Below are positions 41,409-48,029 of a stretch of DNA of 61,629 nt, piece after piece. Location of the stretch: positions 1 to 61,629 of IMG/VR virus record IMGVR_UViG_3300043772_002642. One strand, written 5' to 3'. The translations under genes and the position numbers were made by a program. Every line of letters starts with the position of its first letter. Within the stretch, counting starts at the first letter, position 1. Origin of the DNA: a virus. The notes below the pieces were generated by a model, which made no database searches, was not told the DNA's origin, and worked only from the letters and a program-made list of their open reading frames with translations.

Positions 41409-41416
41409 TATCTTTA
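41409..41416 (+). promoter_or_regulatory. -7 box TATCTTTA
   Basis: Exactly 4 nt before the ATG at 41421. Confidence 0.55.
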
Positions 41417-41420
41417 TAAT

Positions 41421-41870
41421 ATGATAGGATATTGGAAAAACGGTCGCAGACCCATCACAACAACAGGGAATAACTTTATGGAGAACTTTGTTTTCCTAAC
41501 CCCCAACTTTGGCACATTAATGTTTGTATTATTAATAGGCTTACCCATTGCCTTTATCTACAACATAGTTAACCCAACTTATACATATAAGTTTTCAGAC
41601 TACCACAACTACTTAAAGATTACATATCAAACAAGTGGTGATGAGGTAATAGGCACAATAGAAAAGATATGGGACGATAATGATAACAACTATCATATTG
41701 ATACCAAGTTTAAGGGCAAGATAAATGGGAATACTTTAACCGTTGAATTAGAAAGTCCTTCAGTTAGAAAAGATGTTGGTGGTCCAGCATGGGAATTAAA
41801 TAAGATGGTTACATTAACAGTTAACAATAATAAGATTTACTTTGATGGTCTTGAGGCCGAAAAGATTTGA
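41421..41870 (+). CDS. Membrane-anchored protein with beta-rich domain
   Basis: 149 residues: one membrane segment (about 33-50, FVLLIGLPIAFIYNIV region) and a C-terminal beta-rich domain with 'GKINGNTLTVELES' and 'MVTLTVNNNKIYFDG'. The domain probably lies in the periplasm. Unknown function. Confidence 0.65.
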   Translation: MIGYWKNGRRPITTTGNNFMENFVFLTPNFGTLMFVLLIGLPIAFIYNIVNPTYTYKFSDYHNYLKITYQTSGDEVIGTIEKIWDDNDNNYHIDTKFKGKINGNTLTVELESPSVRKDVGGPAWELNKMVTLTVNNNKIYFDGLEAEKI

Positions 41871-41900
41871 TAGTCTCAAGTATTATAACTATATTTGTAT

Positions 41901-41954
41901 ATGGGAAAGAAGAAATTAAAAGGTAAGAAAAAAATATTTATTTGGGCAGAGTAA
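41901..41954 (+). CDS. Possible leader peptide (17 aa)
   Basis: TATATTTG lies 3 nt before ATG 41901; the frame is lysine-rich (MGKKKLKGKKKIFIWAE) and ends one base before the next ATG. Perhaps only a short upstream reading frame. Confidence 0.35.
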   Translation: MGKKKLKGKKKIFIWAE

Positions 41955-41955
41955 T

Positions 41956-42051
41956 ATGACAACAGAAGTAATAATAGCAGTCACAGTTCCGATTATAATG
42001 TTCGGGATTGGTATAGGGGTAAAGATTAAAGACAGTAGAAAGAAAAAATGA
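41956..42051 (+). CDS. Single-span membrane peptide (31 aa)
   Basis: ATG at 41956, TGA at 42049-42051; one hydrophobic helix (VIIAVTVPIIMFGIGIGV) and a basic tail. Confidence 0.45.
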   Translation: MTTEVIIAVTVPIIMFGIGIGVKIKDSRKKK

Positions 42052-42360
42052 CATAATGTCAGCTGGGGTGGCTGGATGGCTATCCCGCTGGGGACCTCCC
42101 CCCAGCTACCCCGCCGGTATCCCCCCTCCCCTAGGGAGAGCCCCCAGGGCCACAAAGGGGGGCTCGGTTACGTTTTCAGATCTGGGACTATGAAAAAAAA
42201 TTTCCCGGGAAAAATTGTCCCACAAAATCGAGCGTACCCCCCATCAATTACTAAAACCCAAAAAAAAATTTCCGGGAAAATTTACACCCCAAGTTGTTTA
42301 CCTATAGGAATTTTCTTATCTTTGAAAAGCAGAGAGTACTTGTTTAAAAAAACTAATAGA
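42052..42360. other. GC-rich, low-complexity intergenic island
   Basis: About 310 bases without a credible gene. The first 120 bases are unusually rich in G and C with runs of C and G and inverted GCTGGGG/CCCCAGC elements. Downstream lie two near-copies of AAAAAAATTTCC(C)GGGAAAA (about 42194 and 42263). The composition differs sharply from the rest of the window. No tRNA or rRNA sequence is recognised. Confidence 0.6.
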
Positions 42361-42368
42361 AATAACTA

Positions 42369-42671
42369 ATGAGAAAATTAAAAATCGGTGATAAGATAAA
42401 ATGGAATCAAAGCATTGGTGGTAATATTATCTATACCATTCTTGATATTGATACCTCACGTGAACAAACCGTTCTGACCACCCCAAATAAAACTTATCTT
42501 TTTGAAAATCAAATTCTTTTACAATGGCAAGAATGGGATGGCAAAATAACCCAATCTTGGAGTTATTCCCTTGATAGCATTAATCAAGAAATTGTTAGAG
42601 GTCGAATTTCAATTTTAAATCAAGAACTTGAGCCTTATAAACATTTACCCAAATTTTCTTTTAGTAATTAA
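42369..42671 (+). CDS. Small barrel-like protein
   Basis: 100 residues: 'LKIGDKIKWNQSIGGNIIYT' and following strands suggest an SH3-like barrel, with a helical C-terminus. Unknown function. Confidence 0.65.
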   Translation: MRKLKIGDKIKWNQSIGGNIIYTILDIDTSREQTVLTTPNKTYLFENQILLQWQEWDGKITQSWSYSLDSINQEIVRGRISILNQELEPYKHLPKFSFSN

Positions 42672-42682
42672 AATAATTTTTA

Positions 42683-42690
42683 TATCTTTG
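42683..42690 (+). promoter_or_regulatory. Bacteroidota -7 box TATCTTTG
   Basis: Exactly 4 nt before the ATG at 42695. Confidence 0.6.
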
Positions 42691-42694
42691 TCAT

Positions 42695-42991
42695 ATGAAA
42701 TCAAAAGAAGAAATAGAACAGTTGGCATTTTTAAAATATCCAAGAGTTATCAATGATCCTTACAATCCAATGGAAGATGATAATGCAGATGAAAGGAAAA
42801 TTTGGATAGATGGCTACACTCAATGTCAAAAAGATATGTTAAAAATTTTACAAGAAGAAATTAAAAAGGCATTTATGCATGGGCAAGTAAATGCTCAAAT
42901 GATGGAAATAGGTTTGGAACGAAATGAGGTTGAAGATTATACCAACAGTAGAATGTTACGTTTTACCAAAACTAATCCAAATTGTAAATGA
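42695..42991 (+). CDS. Small helical protein (98 aa)
   Basis: 'DERKIWIDGYTQCQKDMLKI' is a motif common near the ends of Bacteroidota-phage proteins of unknown role. ATGA overlap with the next gene. Confidence 0.65.
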   Translation: MKSKEEIEQLAFLKYPRVINDPYNPMEDDNADERKIWIDGYTQCQKDMLKILQEEIKKAFMHGQVNAQMMEIGLERNEVEDYTNSRMLRFTKTNPNCK

Positions 42992-43329
42992 CATTAGAAG
43001 AAATTCATAGTATTGAAGTTGGTGATAAGCTTTATGTTGATCATAAAATTCATAAAAGGATTTTTGAAAGCAGAGGCAATATTAATGGTGATTGGTTTAT
43101 TGTCTATAAGCCTGATAAATTCTATACCGTTTTTGTTGTTGATAAAGCAAAAGATTATATTAAATTAACCACTGGTTCTGAATTGGGTTTGAATAAGCTT
43201 GTTGTGTATAAATCTTCTAATGTTAAAATCCCCATTTCCATTCCCACTCTTTATATGCAACATTTTAAATTGCTTAAGAAAATAGATTATCAGCTTATTT
43301 CTTCCATTGATTATTTTGCTCAGATATAG
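42988..43329 (+). CDS. Unknown beta-rich protein
   Basis: 113 residues: 'EVGDKLYVDHKIHKRIFESR' and alternating strands suggest a barrel-like fold. Coupled to the preceding gene. Confidence 0.63.
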   Translation: MTLEEIHSIEVGDKLYVDHKIHKRIFESRGNINGDWFIVYKPDKFYTVFVVDKAKDYIKLTTGSELGLNKLVVYKSSNVKIPISIPTLYMQHFKLLKKIDYQLISSIDYFAQI

Positions 43330-43353
43330 ATATTTATTTCTATAAGAACTTTT

Positions 43354-43809
43354 ATGTCTATTAGAAAAATAATTAAACAAGTAATTACCGAAGAAAGATT
43401 ATTAAATGAAATCGGTGATTTTGATATGTCCATGATTAAAAAACATGGTGGTCATGTTCTTGATTCTATTAACATTCAGGGTTATGAATTGGCTTTGGTT
43501 GATTTTGGTATTGCCGGTAAAACCATATCTTTAACTTATAATGATAAAGGTTATTTTCAGCCATTGCAACAGCAAAAGCAACCATCGGAATATAAAGGTT
43601 CTGATATTATTAAAATATTTAACCAGCTTAAGCCCAAAGCTTTGGAATGGGTTAATAAATATAAACGACTTACCATTGGTTCCACAAATGAATCTCGTGT
43701 CAGAAAATATCATAAATGGTTATGTTCCGATTTAAAATGTACGCCGGTTGAAAAGGGGCCGGAAATGCCACACGGTGAATCACAATATGCTTTTGTAATA
43801 GAAAGATAA
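43354..43809 (+). CDS. CTS protein, unknown cargo
   Basis: 151 residues. N-terminus MSIRKIIKQVITE13-E with a second site LLNE19-I just after. TATTTATT lies 15 nt upstream. The body is a mixed alpha/beta domain with 'YKRLTIGSTNESRVRKYHKW' and a C-terminal 'ESQYAFVIER'. First of three consecutive CTS genes. Confidence 0.7.
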   Translation: MSIRKIIKQVITEERLLNEIGDFDMSMIKKHGGHVLDSINIQGYELALVDFGIAGKTISLTYNDKGYFQPLQQQKQPSEYKGSDIIKIFNQLKPKALEWVNKYKRLTIGSTNESRVRKYHKWLCSDLKCTPVEKGPEMPHGESQYAFVIER

Positions 43810-43825
43810 TTATATAAAAATTGCT

Positions 43826-44701
43826 ATGAAAAAAAATACAAAAATTATTAGACTAACCGAAAACGACTTGGAGCGTATGGTTAAAAAAATTATAAAAGAA
43901 TCTAACAATTCTGGTTCTATTGAAGATTATTTTTCTAAAGAAGAATTGGATGAAATAAAAGAAAAGGCTGCAAGATTATTGTCACCAGGATTTTTTGAGG
44001 ATTATGAGGTTACTAATTATATCAGTACAGTTTCTGGTAATGATAAAAATGTTGAAAGAATGTTGGTTGATTGGTTGAAATCAGAAGGTCTTGAATTTTA
44101 TCAGCCCGAATATCGTTCTGATACCGGTTATTTTGATCATATGGATGTTAATGAAGATTATATGTCTAGTGAAGAAGATTTAATTAATGATACTTATGAA
44201 TTATTGACTGATATGGGTTATGAATATGTTGAAGATTTATATATTCAGGATTTGTATGAGGCTGCAGAAATATTAGAAAATGAATTATATGATGGCAACC
44301 ATGGTCCTCATATAAATAAAGAAATTGAAGATTTGTTAACAAACATTTATGAAATAATTGGTTATCCTGATGAGGCCAAAGATTCGGATGAAGATTATAT
44401 GGATGAAATGCCAAAGCCTGGCATGTTTCATAAATTAAAACAAGGTGTTCGTGATTTATCTGGTATTAGCAATAAAAATGATAGTGAAACATTAAAACAA
44501 ATTTATGATTTAATTTCTAAAGGTATGATTGATAATGTTCGTCGTAATAGTGATGTCGTTACCGCTTATGTTAATAATAAAGCCTTAATTGTTGATAAAG
44601 GTTCTGATGCAGAAATTATTTATGCTGGTCGCAATCTTGAATTGGCAAATCTTGAATCTGAGGCACATGATTTATATCATCTTATAACATATATATCCTA
44701 A
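43826..44701 (+). CDS. CTS protein (IRLTExDLERMV type)
   Basis: 291 residues. N-terminus 'KIIRLTENDLERMVKKIIKE' with IKE25-S26, nearly the same as that of the next gene. A long acidic helical region follows (Asp/Glu/Tyr-rich, about 26-205), then a small C-terminal domain ('QIYDLISKGMIDNVRRNSDV' onward). Unknown cargo. Confidence 0.72.
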   Translation: MKKNTKIIRLTENDLERMVKKIIKESNNSGSIEDYFSKEELDEIKEKAARLLSPGFFEDYEVTNYISTVSGNDKNVERMLVDWLKSEGLEFYQPEYRSDTGYFDHMDVNEDYMSSEEDLINDTYELLTDMGYEYVEDLYIQDLYEAAEILENELYDGNHGPHINKEIEDLLTNIYEIIGYPDEAKDSDEDYMDEMPKPGMFHKLKQGVRDLSGISNKNDSETLKQIYDLISKGMIDNVRRNSDVVTAYVNNKALIVDKGSDAEIIYAGRNLELANLESEAHDLYHLITYIS

Positions 44702-44791
44702 ATTAATTTTATCTAATTCTTTTTGTGTGGATGGTATTAATAATTTTAAAATATAGATTATTTTGTTGATATTTATTCTTAAAGAATTGTA

Positions 44792-45250
44792 ATGAAAAAA
44801 GTAATTAGATTAACCGAACAAGATTTGGAACGTATGGTTCGAAGAATCATTAAGGAATCGGATAAAGATACTGGGGAAGAACCTAGAAAAACTAAATATG
44901 ATGAATCACCTTATGCAGATGAGGAACATCCTTTAAGAAAAGTAAAATATGATGAATCTATGTATGGACGTGAAGAAGATTTTATGGATGAAGACGGTGA
45001 GTTTGATGACGAAGAAGTACCTATTGGTGTTGATAATCTTGAATCACAAGGAACTTCCGGATTGGTTTTATTATTTAGCCCATTAGAAAGTGATATGGTT
45101 AAAGATTGGAATAATGATAAACAAATTCAGAGATTTGTTGAAGAAGAAAGATTATTCCTTAATGAACTTAGTTATGATAAATGGGAGATATACGGTATTG
45201 AAGGAGATAGGCAAGTTAGGAATTATATAATGAAAAATTATTCTTGGTAA
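44792..45250 (+). CDS. CTS protein (IRLTExDLERMV type), acidic
   Basis: 152 residues. N-terminus MKKVIRLTEQDLERMVRRIIKE22-S, then an acidic repeat region in which KYDES occurs twice, then a compact C-terminal domain. TATTTATT lies 14 nt upstream. Confidence 0.72.
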   Translation: MKKVIRLTEQDLERMVRRIIKESDKDTGEEPRKTKYDESPYADEEHPLRKVKYDESMYGREEDFMDEDGEFDDEEVPIGVDNLESQGTSGLVLLFSPLESDMVKDWNNDKQIQRFVEEERLFLNELSYDKWEIYGIEGDRQVRNYIMKNYSW

Positions 45251-45268
45251 TATAAAAAAATAAATTAT

Positions 45269-45300
45269 AATCCCATGGGCATTGTCTGTGGGATTTTTTG
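45269..45300 (+). terminator. Intrinsic terminator
   Basis: AATCCCA (45269-45275) pairs with TGGGATT (45289-45295), followed by TTTTG. Confidence 0.85.
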
Positions 45301-45393
45301 TTTTATAATTGTGTGGATAAAGTTTCTGATACCCGGAATCCGTCTTTTATCCCCCTACCCCCTTTTTTATTTGGTGATTTAATTTATTCTTCT

Positions 45394-45401
45394 TATATTT
45401 G
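45394..45401 (+). promoter_or_regulatory. Bacteroidota -7 box TATATTTG
   Basis: Exactly 4 nt before the ATG at 45406. Confidence 0.6.
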
Positions 45402-45405
45402 TCTT

Positions 45406-45642
45406 ATGAAAACATTTGTTAAAATTTTATTGTTTGTTTCTTTTATTATGTCATTTATTTTTGTGGGTGGTATGGTTGTGGATGGTATCATGTCTTTATT
45501 TCCGGCATCCGCTAGTGAATGGTTTCCCGTTATTCGATTTATCTTATGGATATTTACCTTTACCTTTAATTTAATTTTAACTTTTGTTTTATATTTTATT
45601 TTGGTTTATATTATTTCTGTGGTAATGAGTTTGTTGATGTAA
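45406..45642 (+). CDS. Two- or three-span membrane protein (78 aa)
   Basis: ATG chosen from the -7 box 4 nt upstream. Hydrophobic segments at about 5-28 and 44-75 (perhaps two helices) separated by a short SEWFP loop; almost no charged residues. Function unknown. Confidence 0.65.
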   Translation: MKTFVKILLFVSFIMSFIFVGGMVVDGIMSLFPASASEWFPVIRFILWIFTFTFNLILTFVLYFILVYIISVVMSLLM

Positions 45643-45653
45643 AATAAAATTAT

Positions 45654-45661
45654 TATATTTG
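45654..45661 (+). promoter_or_regulatory. -7 box TATATTTG of the tRNA-like locus
   Basis: Not followed by a start codon; the next element is a 10-bp stem (AATAAAGTAG 45666-45675 with CTACTTTATT 45724-45733) closing a hairpin domain before the first tRNA-like module. Confidence 0.5.
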
Positions 45662-45738
45662 TATTAATAAAGTAGTTCTGTGGGTGTGATAAAAGAATCT
45701 CTAATCCCTTTGCGAAAGGTTCTCTACTTTATTAAAAT

Positions 45739-45827
45739 AGTCAGGTGGCGGAATGGTAGACGCAAAAATAGAATTAGTAAGGTCGAAACCCCTTTACAAT
45801 TTACAGGTTCGAATCCTGTCCTGACTA
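45739..45827 (+). tRNA. tRNA-like module 1 (class II D-arm, abnormal anticodon region)
   Basis: 89 nt. Acceptor AGTCAGG/CCTGACT (7 bp), D-arm 'GGCGGAATGGTAGACGC' of Leu/Ser type, T-arm ACAGG-TTCGAAT-CCTGT, discriminator A, no encoded CCA. The 40 bases between D- and T-arm form one extended hairpin around GGT-CGAA-ACC rather than an anticodon arm plus variable arm; no 7-nt loop with U33 closes properly. Either a specialised tRNA-like RNA or a tRNA needing processing. Confidence 0.55.
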
Positions 45828-46255
45828 CTGTGATGGTTTTTTGTGGAAAGTGAAAGCACCAAACAAAAAGTTATAGTAGCCGTTAGACTGTAACTGTAAT
45901 ACGGGAAAACAGATGACAACTTGGAAAGACAAGTAAATAGTTAGGTGGCGGAATTGGTTAGACGCTAGCTAAGGAACAGACGGTGTACAACGTTTATTGA
46001 GCTTAATATGTTCCATACAGGTTCGAATCCTGTCCTGACTACAATGGGTAAGAGGTACTCAATGGTCTTTGGTCAATAGATGGTTAAACAGGACCCGTTC
46101 AATCCGGACAACGATAACGCCGGTTCTTAGGACTAAAGGTGCCAATCACAGCCCCTCCTTCGTAGTGTGACTGTTTTAATAGGGGATGCCCTGTAGGTTT
46201 CATCAATAGGAAAAAACCGAAATGACTACTCACCGAATCTCAAGTGGGGAAATAT
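45828..46255 (+). ncRNA. Structured spacers between the tRNA-like modules
   Basis: Two spacers (45828-45938 and 46042-46255) have no reading frame and many short hairpins (AGGG-GATG-CCCT, CCGG...CCGG, GGTTT...AAACC). They lack T-arms, so do not contain further tRNAs. With the modules they may form one long structured transcript. Confidence 0.4.
45939..46041 (+). tRNA. tRNA-like module 2 (expanded central region)
   Basis: 103 nt. Acceptor AGTTAGG/CCTGACT (one G-T pair), D-arm 'GGCGGAATTGGTTAGACGC', and a 3' part identical to module 1 over 27 bases (acceptor plus T-arm). The 50-base central region has GGAACA pairing with TGTTCC and an inner TATT-GAGCTT-AATA hairpin instead of a normal anticodon arm. 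No encoded CCA. Confidence 0.5.
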
Positions 46256-46404
46256 AGTCAGGTAGCTTAAAGTTAAAGCAGGAGTACCTCCAGTGGATTA
46301 GAGTATACGAGACGGGTGTAAGTTCCCATTCCTAGTTGACCACCACTCTCCTTTAGTGGCGTCCTTTGTTGGATATGTAGGTTCAAGTCCTACCCTGACT
46401 GCCA
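46256..46404 (+). tRNA. tRNA-like module 3 (possible anticodon CCU, 60-nt insertion, encoded CCA)
   Basis: 149 nt. Acceptor AGTCAGG/CCTGACT, D-stem GCTT/AAGC, T-arm GTAGG-TTCAAGT-CCTAC, discriminator G and encoded CCA (46402-46404). A good anticodon arm CCACT-CTCCTTT-AGTGG (46343-46359) has U33 and anticodon CCU (Arg, AGG codons). An insertion of about 60 nt separates the D-arm from it, and a 17-nt variable region follows. Whether the insertion is an intron is unknown. The last A of CCA is the first base of the next gene's ATG. Confidence 0.55.
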
Positions 46405-46613
46405 TGGAACGAGAAATAAAATTTAAAGAAGTCTTTGAACAAATGTGTCAGACATTTGACGAGATTCATTATATGAATGGTGATATCTCGGATGTTGGCA
46501 ATGAAATTGGTTATGCCTTGGGCAAGGTATTGGAAAATTTACAAGAAGATGAAATTAAAGATTTTATCCATGGTATTCGTCATGGTATAAGTTTAACCAA
46601 CGGCACTCATTAA
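46404..46613 (+). CDS. Small acidic helical protein (69 aa)
   Basis: Starts MEREIKFKEVFEQMCQ; the ATG overlaps the terminal CCA of tRNA-like module 3. Probably transcribed with the RNA locus and released by tRNA-type processing. The stop overlaps the next start (TAATG). Unknown function. Confidence 0.62.
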   Translation: MEREIKFKEVFEQMCQTFDEIHYMNGDISDVGNEIGYALGKVLENLQEDEIKDFIHGIRHGISLTNGTH

Positions 46614-46828
46614 TGGAAATTGTTAAAGTAATCATAACTAAAACTTCTAAACCAACTTATTGGTATGCTAATAAAGTCGGTCAAATTTTTGAATGTTATC
46701 AACGTGGGTCCAATACCTTTCAAGTTGTTAAACCAGAATTTGGTTCGGTTTGTTTTATTGCGGTTGAAGATTTAATTCCTTATGATTATATTGGCCGTAA
46801 ACCAATTAAACGATTTAATTTTTTATGA
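46613..46828 (+). CDS. Small SH3-like protein, paralog of 16113
   Basis: 71 residues with 'WYANKVGQIFECYQ', matching 'WYSDKIGQVFEVDS' of the gene at 16113, and 'FIAVEDLIPYDY' at the end. ATGA overlap with the next gene. Confidence 0.68.
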   Translation: MEIVKVIITKTSKPTYWYANKVGQIFECYQRGSNTFQVVKPEFGSVCFIAVEDLIPYDYIGRKPIKRFNFL

Positions 46829-47064
46829 TTGAAAAAGGCCGATATTCTTTTTACGGTATTACAAATATTAATGTCATTGACATTAAACATGAAGATGGTG
46901 ATACCCACTATTTTATCCAACCCGATGTTAACCCTGAAGGTTGGTGGGTTACCGCTGATAATATGAAACGAATTTATAAAGATTTTAATTTATTATATGT
47001 TGGTCCTTACATCCCAATCCAACCAAAAACTTATCTAAAGGAGTTTCGTTTTTCTGTTGACTAA
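46825..47064 (+). CDS. Small unknown protein (79 aa)
   Basis: Beta-rich with 'HYFIQPDVNPEGWWVTADNM'. Coupled to the SH3-like gene. No family recognised. Confidence 0.63.
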   Translation: MIEKGRYSFYGITNINVIDIKHEDGDTHYFIQPDVNPEGWWVTADNMKRIYKDFNLLYVGPYIPIQPKTYLKEFRFSVD

Positions 47065-47093
47065 TTTTATTTTCTTGTTGGATATTTATTATT

Positions 47094-47345
47094 ATGAATA
47101 TTCAAAAAATCCTTAAAGAAGAAATGGACGAATTTGAATGGGCTAGAGAAACTGTAAAATCTGACCTACCATCTGTTTATGCTATTTATTGGGGTAGCCT
47201 AAATCAAGCAAATCTTGAGGGTTATTTCACTATGGAAGCTTTTGACCGTTATTTGGATAGACGCAATCAAGAACGTGAAGAAATGGATGAAAGACCTGAA
47301 GAAAAGGATGAATTTATTTTTAAGAAAATTAATATTAATTGGTGA
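47094..47345 (+). CDS. CTS protein with FEW box
   Basis: 83 residues: CTS MNIQKILKE9-E followed by the box MDEFEWARE. The same peptide recurs inside the next protein. TATTTATT lies 3 nt before the ATG. A minimal cargo unit of about 75 residues. Confidence 0.73.
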   Translation: MNIQKILKEEMDEFEWARETVKSDLPSVYAIYWGSLNQANLEGYFTMEAFDRYLDRRNQEREEMDERPEEKDEFIFKKININW

Positions 47346-48028
47346 GAAAGTATTATACGATAGAAGACGTGGAATTTTTCTATAACGCTAAAACGTTATT
47401 TTATGAAATTGGTTATGATGGTCAACCTGTAAAACATTCTGATATTGTTGGTGACAATCATGGTGATTTATTACATGTTGGTATTCGTGATGGTGAATAT
47501 AATATTTGTTATTATATTTTTGTTGGTGAGGATAGTACTGAAGTTGAAGAATGTATTGCTGGTCAAAAATTATTATTAAAGATTTTAAATAACGGTAACA
47601 TTGAACCGATTGAATCAGAACTTGATACCGAAAATATTTTTAATCAATTGGGTGAATCCATTAAAAGAATTATTAAAGAAGAAATGGATGAATTTGAATG
47701 GGCTAAAGAATCAATTAAAGAATATCCTTATTATCGTCCTGAAGGTCGTCGACCTAAAGTTGGTGAAATGATAAGAATTATTTCAAAAGATAATTCTTGG
47801 ATGGGTACTATAACAGCAGACGCTGGAGGGTATCAAGAATGTTTTGATAACCCAAATGATATTACCGTTACAGTTAATCAGGTTGGTATTGATTGGCTTG
47901 AAGTTTCTTTTTGGTGTCCTGTTGGTGAATACGATGCTGAATTCTACGTTCCATTTTCAACCGAACCTGTTGGTGGTTTTCGTGGTATGGATAAATACGG
48001 AATAAAAATTATGCCTCACATCAGTTAA
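47342..48028 (+). CDS. Two-module polyprotein with a retained internal CTS
   Basis: 228 residues from GTG 47342 (overlapping the previous stop; TTG 47339 also possible). Module 1 (1-105) ends 'TENIFNQLGE105-S'. Directly after it comes 'SIKRIIKE113-EMDEFEW', a full N-terminal-type CTS with its FEW box, almost the same as the start of the gene before (IQKILKEEMDEFEW). Module 2 (114-228) has SH3-like strands (KVGEMIRIISKDNSW). The junction looks like a fusion of two genes in which the second CTS was kept. Confidence 0.78.
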   Translation: MRKYYTIEDVEFFYNAKTLFYEIGYDGQPVKHSDIVGDNHGDLLHVGIRDGEYNICYYIFVGEDSTEVEECIAGQKLLLKILNNGNIEPIESELDTENIFNQLGESIKRIIKEEMDEFEWAKESIKEYPYYRPEGRRPKVGEMIRIISKDNSWMGTITADAGGYQECFDNPNDITVTVNQVGIDWLEVSFWCPVGEYDAEFYVPFSTEPVGGFRGMDKYGIKIMPHIS

Positions 48029-48029
48029 A

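Noticed and set aside
42076-42369. Forward frame of 97 codons and a reverse frame of 79 codons over the GC-rich island
   Set aside because: Proline/arginine low-complexity translation caused by G/C runs; no promoter and no sequence resembling a protein.
45739-45827. Assigning an anticodon (UAG Leu or GAA Phe) to tRNA-like module 1
   Set aside because: Neither candidate loop is closed by a 5-bp stem, and the GAA loop lacks U33, so no isotype is given.
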